Below are positions 18,792-27,214 of a stretch of 64,000 nt of DNA, piece by piece. The notes under the pieces were generated by a model, which was not told the DNA's origin, did not search any database, and saw nothing but the letters and a program-made list of their open reading frames with translations. Numbering within the stretch: the stretch's first letter is position 1; each line of letters begins with the position of its first letter. The stretch is from Caballeronia telluris. GTDB taxonomy: Bacteria; Pseudomonadota; Gammaproteobacteria; Burkholderiales; Burkholderiaceae. The stretch spans positions 248,001-312,000 of the forward strand of contig NZ_FCNZ02000003.1 in NCBI RefSeq assembly GCF_001544495.1, read 5' to 3'. A program made the position numbers and the translations under genes.

Positions 18792-18931
18792 GCAGTTTTG
18801 GGACGTGTCTTCCGTTCGAGGATGCGTCGATGTCTGATGCTTACGCGCGTTATATCCCGCGGCGTCCAAGCTTCATTGTGTTCTGGGCGACGAAGGTAAT
18901 CCAGAAAACACCCGGAATGAGGAGCGGGTAA
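18779..18931 (+). CDS. Tiny ORF abutting the second response regulator
   Basis: A 50-residue reading (MKILSSFGTCLPFEDASMSD... ending KTPGMRSG). Its TAA is followed directly by the ATG of regulator 2, with no spacer. It fills the whole gap between regulators 1 and 2. A GAGGAG ribosome site for regulator 2 lies inside its last codons. There is no recognised family, and its own ribosome site is weak. It may act as a leader or coupling peptide, like the small ORF before regulator 1. It could also be a chance reading. Confidence 0.35.
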   Translation: MKILSSFGTCLPFEDASMSDAYARYIPRRPSFIVFWATKVIQKTPGMRSG

Positions 18932-19603
18932 ATGCATGCGTTCAATAATAGAATCCGACTCGCGGTAGCAGACGACCATCCGCTCGTCATCCTCGCCATC
19001 GAGAAATTGATTGCCAACATTCCGAACATCGAGATCGTGTGTCGGGCAAAGGATGCAACCGAGCTAGTAGAAGCGCTCGCGACTGTCGAGTGCGACGTCG
19101 TGATCATGGATTTCTTCATGCCCGGCGGAAAGTACGGCGACGGCCTCGCCCTCATCAAGCACCTCACGAGCCGTCATCCTCAGGCGGCGAAAGTCGTTCT
19201 GTCGATGATGACCGACGCCGATCTGATCGGGCAGGCGCTCGAAGCAGGCGCGAATGCGGTCGTCAGCAAGCAGGACCGGCTCGAGCTGATTTACGTTGCC
19301 ATCGTCACCATACTGGCGCAGGAGGACTACCTCGGGCCGTCCGTGCGCGCGCTGCTCGCTGACGCGAACGTGGCGAATCGCGTGGATCTGATCCGCAAAA
19401 AGCTGACGCGCCGGGAACTCGATGTGATCGCGCGCTACGCAAAGGGTGGAAACGTGACGGAAATCGCGAGAGAACTCGGGCGCAGCGTGAAAACGATCAG
19501 CGCGCAAAAATGCGCGGCCATGCGCAAGCTCGATCTGTCGACGGACGCGGAGCTTTACCGATTCGCCTTTGACAGCGGACTCGTGCAACTGCGCCGGACG
19601 TAG
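18932..19603 (+). CDS. RcsB-like response regulator 2 (REC-LuxR/FixJ)
   Basis: A 223-residue response regulator. Receiver residues are Asp14-Asp15, Asp60 in VIMDFFMPGGKYGDG, Ser91 and Lys113. The GGKYGDG insert is almost the same as GDKYGDG of E. coli RcsB, the strongest RcsB-like signature in this trio. The output domain LTRRELDVIARYAKGGNVTE then IARELGRSVKTISAQKCAAM matches the RcsB helix-turn-helix. GAGGAG lies 7 nt upstream of the ATG. It follows regulator 1 with the tiny ORF between them. The targets and partner are unknown; the downstream kinase is the natural donor. Confidence 0.9.
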   Translation: MHAFNNRIRLAVADDHPLVILAIEKLIANIPNIEIVCRAKDATELVEALATVECDVVIMDFFMPGGKYGDGLALIKHLTSRHPQAAKVVLSMMTDADLIGQALEAGANAVVSKQDRLELIYVAIVTILAQEDYLGPSVRALLADANVANRVDLIRKKLTRRELDVIARYAKGGNVTEIARELGRSVKTISAQKCAAMRKLDLSTDAELYRFAFDSGLVQLRRT

Positions 19604-19722
19604 GTTCGCATGAACCCGCGTTCCGCGCGGGCAATCATGGATTCATGCGGCGAGCTGGACGGAGACAAGAGGCGGTCCAGATAGAAGCTCGTCGTTTCGA
19701 TGCACCGACAACAACAAAAACA

Positions 19723-20367
19723 ATGGATAAGAAAATCCGAGTCATTGTTGCCGACGATCATCCGGTGGTCCTGGATGGAATTTGTGCGTATCTGCGACAA
19801 GACCGGCGGGTCGAGGTCGTGGCGACCGCCAGGGACGCGGCGGGGCTCGCCACGCTTGTTTCAGACGTCCCGTGCGACTTTGTGTTTTCGGACATCGGCA
19901 TGCGGGGCGTGAACGGCGAGAGCAACTCGATCGCGTTCCTCAAGCGATTGGTCCGGCAGGTGCCCCGTCCCCATATCGTCGCAGTCACCATGATCGCGCA
20001 TGCGCAGATGCTGGCAGGGTTGCTCAACCTGGGCGTGGAAGGCGTCGTCGACAAGCGCGACACACTGCCTTCGTTGAGCGAGGCAATCACGGCGATCAGC
20101 GGCGGGCGGCGATTCGCGTCGGCGCACGCAAGCGAGTTGCTGGCCGCCGAGCCGGCGTGGGCGCCCGCCCGTGCCGGCACCTTGAGCGCGCGCGAGTGGG
20201 AAGTCTTTCGACTATACGCGAGCGGCATGCGCATGGCAGAGATCGCGCGCCAGTTCGGACGTAGTAACAAAACGATCGCCACGCAACGACGCAGCGCCGT
20301 GCGCAAGTTGGGTCTAGAAAACGAGTTCGAGTTGATCGCCTATTTGCAGCAGATCGGACTCGCCTGA
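19723..20367 (+). CDS. RcsB-like response regulator 3 (REC-LuxR/FixJ)
   Basis: A 214-residue response regulator from the ATG at 19723 (MDKKIRVIVADDHPVVLDGI). The in-frame ATG at 19645 would add 26 unconserved residues. Receiver residues are Asp11-Asp12, Asp57 (FSDIGMRG), Thr89 and Lys111. The Asp loop has lost the usual Pro (IGMRG in place of MPG). The output domain is LSAREWEVFRLYASGMRMAE then IARQFGRSNKTIATQRRSAV. No strong ribosome site precedes the ATG; the upstream bases are an ACAACAACA-rich run. It is the most divergent of the three. Confidence 0.88.
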   Translation: MDKKIRVIVADDHPVVLDGICAYLRQDRRVEVVATARDAAGLATLVSDVPCDFVFSDIGMRGVNGESNSIAFLKRLVRQVPRPHIVAVTMIAHAQMLAGLLNLGVEGVVDKRDTLPSLSEAITAISGGRRFASAHASELLAAEPAWAPARAGTLSAREWEVFRLYASGMRMAEIARQFGRSNKTIATQRRSAVRKLGLENEFELIAYLQQIGLA

Positions 20368-20518
20368 ATGCTGCATTCGGATGCCCCATATCAATGATAA
20401 GACCTTATTCGGATCAATCTGATGTTGCGGATCGTGATGTCTCGTCAAACTCTTGGTTTCACTATCTTGATGCCTGCGCGGACGCATTTCGCTTCCGATG
20501 CTGGATCGCTTGTGGCCG

Positions 20519-21283
20519 ATGACCCCGACGAATAACCTGATTGGAAGACTGACAGCAGAATGTGCGGGAACCTTCTGGCTCGTTTTCATGGGTTGCGGCT
20601 CCGGCGTGCTCGCCTCCGGCTATTTCGCCTCTTACCCGGGACTCTTGGGACAACCCTTGATGTTCGGGTTCGCTTTCATTACGGCTTCCTATGTACTCGG
20701 TCCTGTCTCGGGCGCCCATTTCAATCCCGCTGTGACAGTCGGGTTCGCGGCGGCCAATCGCTTTCCGGTCAGCGACCTCGTGCCCTATATTCTCGCGCAG
20801 GTCGTCGGCGCGATCGCGGGTGCCGGTTTGCTCTACCTCTTGATGCGCGCAAGACCGGGCTTTGAGTTCTATCAGTCGGGTCTTGGCGCGAACGGATTCG
20901 ACAGTCACTCGCCGGGAAGCTTCACGCTACAGGCCGCATTTATCGTCGAAGCGGCAATGAGCTTTGTGTTCGTGACGATGAACCTGGTGCTCGCCGGAAG
21001 ACGTGCCTCTAGCATGTGCAGTCCGTTTGCCATCGGGCTGGCGCTGATCATGATCTACGCCTTTACGATGCCCGTCACCGGCGGATCAATCAATCCGGCG
21101 CGCTCGACGGGACCCGCACTCATCACAGGCGGCTGGGCGCTAGACGAACTGTGGCTGTTCTGGGCGGCGCCGCTTACGGGCGGCGTGCTCGCCGGCCTGT
21201 GCTACCCGGTCTTCCATCGCGAATTGGCAAGCGTCGAAGCACGCGGCCGCGCGCATGAGGTCAACGACGTGCCGCTGCACTAG
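20519..21283 (+). CDS. Aquaporin (MIP family) with altered selectivity filter
   Basis: A 254-residue channel of six helices and two half-helices. The NPA motifs are HFNPAVT and SINPARS, and the sequence aligns well with E. coli AqpZ (GTFWLVFMGCGSGVLA, then ILAQVVGAIAGAGLLYL). Aligning the filter, Phe43 and Arg189 of AqpZ are kept, but His174 becomes Tyr and Thr183 becomes Gly. That departs from both the water-type and the glycerol-type filter. The ATG at 20519 matches the AqpZ start; an in-frame ATG at 20498 would add seven residues. It lies between regulator 3 and the hybrid kinase, 21 nt before the latter, so the two are probably co-expressed. Confidence 0.9.
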   Translation: MTPTNNLIGRLTAECAGTFWLVFMGCGSGVLASGYFASYPGLLGQPLMFGFAFITASYVLGPVSGAHFNPAVTVGFAAANRFPVSDLVPYILAQVVGAIAGAGLLYLLMRARPGFEFYQSGLGANGFDSHSPGSFTLQAAFIVEAAMSFVFVTMNLVLAGRRASSMCSPFAIGLALIMIYAFTMPVTGGSINPARSTGPALITGGWALDELWLFWAAPLTGGVLAGLCYPVFHRELASVEARGRAHEVNDVPLH

Positions 21284-21304
21284 CGCTTCGAGTTGATAAG
21301 CGCC

Positions 21305-24300
21305 ATGTCGACACTCCGGTCTTTTCTCTCCGCTTCGAGCGTGGCGCGCTGTTGGGCGCGACTCGTGCTCGTCGCGATGTTGTTCCCCGCAACGCTGTTC
21401 GCGCATGTCGATCCGACACAGGCGATCAGCGCCAGCCGGTCGCTCAAGGACTACACGGTCCTCAACGTCGGCGTCCTGTCGGCGGGTGCCGATTCGTCCG
21501 TCACGATGCGCGATGGTCAGCCCGCCGGCACGAGCATCGACGTGCTTCGCGAACTCACCGGCCCCAACGTCCGTTTCGACGCACGCAGCTATGCGACGAT
21601 GGCCGACCTGATCCAGGCAGCGTGTGCGGGCGAGATCGATGTGATCGCGAACGTCTCGCGTGCGGCCGACCACGATGACTGCCTGACCTTCACCGTCCCG
21701 TATTCCTACAGTCAGTCCGTGATGATCGGACGCACCGCCGACTTCGCCAAGATGACGCAAGGCGGAATGCGACAGCCTGTCGTCGCCGTGGAAGAGGGCT
21801 ATGCACTCGAGCGGCTGATTCGCGAGCGCATGCCCAATGCGAAGTTCCGGACCTTTCGCGATGAACGTCAGGCATTGCAGGCAGTCGTCCGGAACGGCGC
21901 CGATCTGTATTTCGGAATCGCGCCGGGCGCGGCCCGTCTCCTCGATTCACCGGAATTCGCGTCCCTCGGCCTCGTGCAGACTGAAAGCGGCGAGCTCAAT
22001 GAGTCGCGCTTTGCTGTTCCATCTAAACACGTCTCGCTGCGCAACGACCTCAACGAACGCCTTCTCGCGTTGGATGCCGACCGGCTGCATTCCATCCACC
22101 CGGTTTCATCGGAACGACAGGATCGCGGCAGGCTTTCGGGCAAGCCTCTGGTTCTGAGCGCCGCCGAGCGACACTATCTGTCCTCGTTGCCTGCGGTCAG
22201 CGTGGGGTTCGATGCCGACTGGGCGCCCTTCAGCTACGTCGATTCGAACGGACACGCGAGCGGAATCGGCGCGGCATATCTCGCGTACCTTTCGAAGACG
22301 CTCGGCGTGACGTTCGATCGACGCGCCTACGCGGATTCGGCCGCTGTCGCACGTGCGCTCGCGCGCGGCGACGTCGACATGATCTTTACCGCCGAGCGCG
22401 TCCGGGACTCGGCGTCCGGTAACGTCCTGACCGATCCGCGCGACCAATATCCACTCGTCATTGTGGGGCGGCATGGTCAGGCCGTCGTGAAGAGCCTCGA
22501 CGATCTGCCGTTGCCGCGCATTGCAGTGAGCAAACGCCTCGCGGCGGACGGCGAACTGCGAGGTCTTGCTCCGCACGCCGAGTTCGTCGTCGTGCCGAAA
22601 CTGAACGACGCGCTCGAGCGCGTGGCGAATGGCGAGGCCGATGCCGCAGTCGGAGACCTGGCGTCTATCGACGTGGCGCTGTCGTCGCAATACGGCGAGA
22701 CGCTCAAGATCGTGGGTCCGACGGGCACGTTCGAGCACATCGGCTTCGCTGTGCGGCCGCAGTCGTCGCAACTGGCGACGCTCATCGACCGCGCTCTGGA
22801 CGCCATGCCGGAGGCCGAAAGGCAGAAAATCAATGTCGCTCGGCAGGCCGCGCTCGGCGACCCGCAAAGCGGATGGAGCGTCAATGCGCTGCGGCTCTTG
22901 CCTGCGCTCATCGCGGTCGCGGTCGTGCTGCTCGTCACGCTGCGCGCCTTCGTTCTCCTGCAGCGCGAAATGACCCGGCGCGTCGAGATGGAAGAGCGCC
23001 TCGCCACGCAATTGAGCTTCCAGCGCACGATGATGGAAGTCGTGCCGTATCCGCTCGTCGCGAAGGATTTGCAGAACCGCTATATCGCCGTCAATCGCGC
23101 TTTCGAGGAAGCGCTCGGCGTGCGACGCGAAGAGATCATCGGCCGCACGTCGGTCGAATGCATGCCCTGGGGCGCGAACCAAAGCAAGCAGATGCACGAA
23201 CTCGCGGCACTGAGCATCGCGACCGATAAGCGCCAGCAAGTCGAACTGGAATTTCGCGATCGCCACGGTCAGGCGCGTCACGGGCTCTTCTGGACCAGCA
23301 CGTTCACGTCCGCGGATGGTGCGATGGCGGGTATCGTCGGCACGATGGTCGATATCACCGACATTCGCGACGCGGAAATGCGCGCGCGAGAAAACGAGCG
23401 GCGGCTGCACGATGTCACGCGCTCGCTGCCGGCCGTCGTTTTCCAGTTGCGCCGCGCGCCCGACGGCACCTACAACTTCCCCTACATCGGCGGCGATACG
23501 CGGCCGCTGTTCGGCGTCGATCTGTCGAGGCCCGACGAGAACCAACTGGGCTGTCTGTCGCAGATTCATCACGAAGATGAGGGCACGCTTCGCGAGGTCA
23601 TCGAGCGCTCGGCTTTCACGCTCGAACCGGTGCACGCGGAATTCCGCTCGAACGGCGATCGCGGCGAGCGCGGCGAGCGTTGGGTGCGCGCGGTTCTCGC
23701 AGCACGCCGTGAAGACGACGGCGCCGTCGTCTGGAGCGGATACTGGGTCGATGCGAGCGTCGAGCGTGCGCGAGCCGACGAACTCGCGCGCGCCCGCGAT
23801 ACGGCCGAAGCAGCGTCGCGGGCGAAGGACGACTTCCTCGCGATGATGAGCCACGAAATCCGCACACCGATGAATGGCGTGCTGGGGCTTGTCGAAGTGA
23901 TCGAGAACACGCCGCTCAATCCCGACCAGGCGCAGATGCTCGGCATGATCCAGGATTCCGCAAGCGCGCTTTTGCAAATCCTGGACGACCTGCTGGACTA
24001 TTCGAAGATCGAAGCGGGGCGACTCAGCATCGAGTCGATGCCGATCGACCTGCGCGAACTGGTCGACAACGCCGTGGGACTGCTCGCAGGCCGCGCCCAC
24101 GAGAAGGGATTGCGCGTGCGTTGCGACGTCGCGCCGGACGTCGCGGCGAGTGTCCGGGGCGACAGCGTGCGCTTGCGTCAGGTGCTGTTCAATCTCATGA
24201 GCAACGCCATCAAGTTCACGATGAAAGGCGAAGTCGCGTTGTCCGTGCGGATGGCCGAGGATCGCCATGACGAGCAGGTGCTCGAACTGTGCGTGGAAGA

Positions 24301-25723
24301 TAGCGGCATCGGCATCTCGCCCGACGCGCAGGCGAGCCTCTTCGAGCCATTCGTGCAGGCCGAGACCTCGACGACGCGGCGTTTCGGCGGCACGGGTCTC
24401 GGGCTGACGATCTGCCACAAGCTCGTGGAACTGATGGGCGGCACGCTCCATCTCGAGAGCGAAGTCGGCGTCGGCACGCGCATGACCGTGCGGCTCGCGA
24501 TGCCGGTGGAAACGCCGCACTACCAAATCGACGGCTTGCGCGGCAAGCAGGCGCTCATCGCGATCGACGACGCGCGGGTGGCGCGAGCGCTCGTCGACTA
24601 CGCGCAGGCGCTCGGACTCGTGATGCGCATCATGTCCCGAAACGATCCCGTGCTCCAGCGCCCGGAGACGTTCGACGGCGTCGAACTCGTGTTCCTGAGC
24701 GATGCGCATAAGGAACCGCTGCCCGTGAAGTCTCGCGTCATCCACGTGACGGAAAAGCCGAAGCCGACCGGCTACCGCATCCTCGACAACGACATCCGCG
24801 TGAGCGTGAACCCCATCTCGTGGCGCGGACTGGGTGCGGCGTGCGTGGCTGCGATGACCGGCTTGCCGCAGATCGTCTCGCATGCGACCGGCGGCGCCGA
24901 AGCGCCCATGGAAGCGCCCGACCGCGAGAAGGCGTTGAAGAGCGGCAGGCTCGTGCTCGTCGCCGAGGATCATCCGGTGAACCAGGAGCTGATCCGGCAT
25001 CAGTTGTCGCTTCTCGGATTTGCGTGCGACGTCGTGCACGATGGCGTGGAGGCGCTGATCGCACTGAAGAATACGCGCTATGGCTTCCTGATCACCGACT
25101 GCCATATGCCGAACATGACGGGCTACGAACTGGCGCGGCGAGTCCGGGCATCGGAACTCGGCATGGAGAAGCGGCTGCCGATTCTCGGCATCACCGCGAG
25201 CACGGCGCCGGAAGAACTCACGATGTGCCGTGAGGCGGGCATGGACGACTGTCTCGTCAAGCCGACCCGGCTCGCTACGTTGCGCGATCATCTGAACCGG
25301 TGGCGTGCTCCGGAGGGGCCGGAGGCCGTCGTCCAGGCGATCGAGACGCGCGCGCCGGTGGCAAGCCTCTTGTATGAGTCGAGCGAGGATCTCGATCTGA
25401 CGTATATGACCCAGCTTTGGGGAAGCGAATCGACGGTGAAGGCGCTGCTTCATTCGTTCGTCTCGTCGTTTCGGGACGACCTCGCGGCGCTCAGGCCGCT
25501 GCTGGACGATGGCTCGATCGAGCGACTGCGCGAGTGGCACCATCGTGTGCTTGGCGCAGCGAGCGTCCTGCAGTATCGGCCGCTGCTCGAGGCGCTGGAG
25601 GTATTCAGGCGCGACTTGTGCAACAAGGCGCCGGCGCGTCGTCGCGAGGACGGCATTGCGCTGATCGCACGCTGCGAGATCCTTCTCGAGCGCCTTGACG
25701 CGCGTTGCAGTGCTTTGGCGTAG
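21305..25723 (+). CDS. BvgS/EvgS-type hybrid sensor histidine kinase
   Basis: A 1472-residue unorthodox kinase. The order is: signal peptide (to about 35), two periplasmic SBP_bac_3 Venus-flytrap domains (about 50-270 and 285-515), one transmembrane helix (about 530-550), two PAS domains (about 570-690 and 700-820), HisKA with His850 in MMSHEIRTPMNG, HATPase (G1 DSGIGI, G2 GGTGLGLTI), a degenerate receiver-like segment (about 1075-1185), a true receiver with Asp1265 in ITDCHMPNMTG, and an HPt domain with His1413 in WHHRVLGAAS. The usual route is His850 to Asp1265 to His1413 to a response regulator; the three RcsB-like genes upstream are the likely recipients. The start is the ATG at 21305; an in-frame TTG lies 12 nt earlier. 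The ligand is unknown. Confidence 0.93.
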   Translation: MSTLRSFLSASSVARCWARLVLVAMLFPATLFAHVDPTQAISASRSLKDYTVLNVGVLSAGADSSVTMRDGQPAGTSIDVLRELTGPNVRFDARSYATMADLIQAACAGEIDVIANVSRAADHDDCLTFTVPYSYSQSVMIGRTADFAKMTQGGMRQPVVAVEEGYALERLIRERMPNAKFRTFRDERQALQAVVRNGADLYFGIAPGAARLLDSPEFASLGLVQTESGELNESRFAVPSKHVSLRNDLNERLLALDADRLHSIHPVSSERQDRGRLSGKPLVLSAAERHYLSSLPAVSVGFDADWAPFSYVDSNGHASGIGAAYLAYLSKTLGVTFDRRAYADSAAVARALARGDVDMIFTAERVRDSASGNVLTDPRDQYPLVIVGRHGQAVVKSLDDLPLPRIAVSKRLAADGELRGLAPHAEFVVVPKLNDALERVANGEADAAVGDLASIDVALSSQYGETLKIVGPTGTFEHIGFAVRPQSSQLATLIDRALDAMPEAERQKINVARQAALGDPQSGWSVNALRLLPALIAVAVVLLVTLRAFVLLQREMTRRVEMEERLATQLSFQRTMMEVVPYPLVAKDLQNRYIAVNRAFEEALGVRREEIIGRTSVECMPWGANQSKQMHELAALSIATDKRQQVELEFRDRHGQARHGLFWTSTFTSADGAMAGIVGTMVDITDIRDAEMRARENERRLHDVTRSLPAVVFQLRRAPDGTYNFPYIGGDTRPLFGVDLSRPDENQLGCLSQIHHEDEGTLREVIERSAFTLEPVHAEFRSNGDRGERGERWVRAVLAARREDDGAVVWSGYWVDASVERARADELARARDTAEAASRAKDDFLAMMSHEIRTPMNGVLGLVEVIENTPLNPDQAQMLGMIQDSASALLQILDDLLDYSKIEAGRLSIESMPIDLRELVDNAVGLLAGRAHEKGLRVRCDVAPDVAASVRGDSVRLRQVLFNLMSNAIKFTMKGEVALSVRMAEDRHDEQVLELCVEDSGIGISPDAQASLFEPFVQAETSTTRRFGGTGLGLTICHKLVELMGGTLHLESEVGVGTRMTVRLAMPVETPHYQIDGLRGKQALIAIDDARVARALVDYAQALGLVMRIMSRNDPVLQRPETFDGVELVFLSDAHKEPLPVKSRVIHVTEKPKPTGYRILDNDIRVSVNPISWRGLGAACVAAMTGLPQIVSHATGGAEAPMEAPDREKALKSGRLVLVAEDHPVNQELIRHQLSLLGFACDVVHDGVEALIALKNTRYGFLITDCHMPNMTGYELARRVRASELGMEKRLPILGITASTAPEELTMCREAGMDDCLVKPTRLATLRDHLNRWRAPEGPEAVVQAIETRAPVASLLYESSEDLDLTYMTQLWGSESTVKALLHSFVSSFRDDLAALRPLLDDGSIERLREWHHRVLGAASVLQYRPLLEALEVFRRDLCNKAPARRREDGIALIARCEILLERLDARCSALA

Positions 25724-25751
25724 AAGCGCGAATGGGAATAGCTGGCGAATG

Positions 25752-25775
25752 AACGCGGCCAAACGGCCGCGTTTT
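25752..25775 (+). terminator. Intrinsic terminator after the hybrid kinase
   Basis: Stem AACGCGGCC / GGCCGCGTT with loop AAAC and a short T run. It lies between the kinase and the convergent LysR gene and ends the signalling cluster. Confidence 0.7.
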
Positions 25776-25801
25776 CATATTCGTTTGCGTGGAGGCGAGG
25801 G

Positions 25802-26737
25802 TCAGCAGACGACCGGCGGCGGCTGCATCTGCGCCGCCGTGTCGCTGCGAAAGTAGGCGAGCGCGAAGTCGACGAACGAGCGCGTCTTCGCCGACACATG
25901 CCGCCTTCCCGGATAAACCAGCGAGACTTCCTTGTCCGCGTCCTTCACCGAGAACCCGGGCAAAAGACGCACGAGCGCGCCGCTTTCGATGTCGCTCGCG
26001 ACATGGCTTTCCGGCAACACGGCGACGCCCATTCCCACTATCGCTGCCTGACGCAGCATCTGCGAATTGTTGACCGTATAGGCCGGATCGAGCGAGACCT
26101 CTTCGTCGTCGCCCGAGGACGAGATGAACGTCCACATCGCGCCGTGAATGTCGGGCGATGGCGCGAGAAACGTGTGCGTCGCGAGACAGGAAGGGCGCGT
26201 CGGCGTGCCGTGCCGCTCGAGATAGGCCGGCGCGGCGACGACCGCCGGCGTCACCTTGAAGAGCGGGCGGTTGATGAGCGTGCCGCTATTGATGAGCCGC
26301 GGCACGACGATGCCGACGTCGAACCCCTCGTCGACCAGATCCACCGGGCGATGCAGCAAGGTGAGACGCAGCTTCACGTTTGGATAGCGCTCGCGATAGG
26401 CGCCGAGCAGCGGCGTCAGACCCAGCAGCGAAAACGAAGCCGAAGCGACCAGCCGGAGCGTGCCTGAAGGATCGGTCGAACTGCTCGAAATGGCGGCCTC
26501 GATCTCCTCGAGCTGGTCGATCACCGCCTTGCAGGAGAGCGCGTAGGTGCGTCCCGCTTCGGTCAGCGAGACGCTGCGCGTGGTGCGGTTCAGAAGGCGC
26601 GTGTTGAGGTGCGCTTCGAGCAACGCGACGTAGCGCGTGATGACCGCGTTGGACAATTCGAAGCTCGCGGCGGCGCGCCCGAACGAGCCCGACTCGGCGA
26701 CTTTCAGAAAGACGCGGATGGCTTGCAAGTGATTCAT
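25802..26737 (-). CDS. LysR-family transcriptional regulator
   Basis: A 311-residue LTTR. The N-terminal helix-turn-helix spans residues 1-60 (MNHLQAIRVFLKVAESGSFG, then AAASFELSNAVITRYVALLE). The effector domain fills about 90-300, of the branch that includes many CrgA/AaeR-type regulators. The ATG at 26737 gives the standard start; the in-frame ATG at 26917 would add 60 residues with no homology. The nearest divergent gene is the porin about 480 nt away, with several inverted repeats between. No target is certain. Confidence 0.9.
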   Translation of the reverse strand: MNHLQAIRVFLKVAESGSFGRAAASFELSNAVITRYVALLEAHLNTRLLNRTTRSVSLTEAGRTYALSCKAVIDQLEEIEAAISSSSTDPSGTLRLVASASFSLLGLTPLLGAYRERYPNVKLRLTLLHRPVDLVDEGFDVGIVVPRLINSGTLINRPLFKVTPAVVAAPAYLERHGTPTRPSCLATHTFLAPSPDIHGAMWTFISSSGDDEEVSLDPAYTVNNSQMLRQAAIVGMGVAVLPESHVASDIESGALVRLLPGFSVKDADKEVSLVYPGRRHVSAKTRSFVDFALAYFRSDTAAQMQPPPVVC

Positions 26738-27214
26738 GGTCGTGCCTGCTAGGACGTACGATGGAGCGCCATCGGAGGGGTGCCGCGTTGGGGTTTGGAA
26801 GGGCATCGGTAGGCGCTGTATCGATGCGCGCGCGATGGTAGGTGGGAGCTGCGTGTGTGTGAATACGACTATTCCGAAGTCGTCGGCGTGTCGCAGACAA
26901 ACCACTGTGGCATGCACGCAACTCGAATCAATAATTCGGAATGCAGAAGTTATTTAAAGATAGACGCAAGTCTATGGGAAGTCAGGGTTTCCACGTATCA
27001 AAATTGCATTATTTGATTTATTCGAAAGGATTTTTGTGCGTCCTTTGGTAGTGGTAGGAATTGCCTGCGCCATAAACTTTGGTCTGCCGAATAACGGTGT
27101 CCGGGAAGCAACCGGAGGCGCGGTGCTCAGTGGTTTGCCAGGCGAATCGCCGTGCGAAGCAACGCCGCGTTGAGCAACCAAATCGAGTCGCGAGACTCAT
27201 TCAAAGGATCACAC
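26738..27214. other. Intergenic region between LysR gene and porin, with inverted repeats
   Basis: A 477-nt stretch without a credible gene. ATTCCGAA near 26870 and TTCGGAAT near 26935 form an inverted pair. A perfect dyad ATAGAC-GCAA-GTCTAT lies at 26960-26975. An AT-rich segment (26940-27035) contains TTGCAT and may hold the porin promoter, but no well-spaced pair stands out. The final 40 nt carry AAAGGATCACAC, the porin ribosome site. Confidence 0.5.

Noticed and set aside
20398..20413. TAAGACCTTATTCGGA before the aquaporin as a second RcsAB-like box
   Set aside because: It matches only with a two-base insertion in the middle, which would break the spacing of the site.
22106..25762. A 1218-codon open frame on the minus strand opposite the hybrid kinase
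   Set aside because: It has the same shadow composition, while the plus-strand reading has clear kinase, receiver and HPt motifs.
14000..26000. A mobile genomic island with integrase and att sites
   Set aside because: No integrase, tRNA gene or flanking direct repeat was found. Only composition and gene content hint at transfer.
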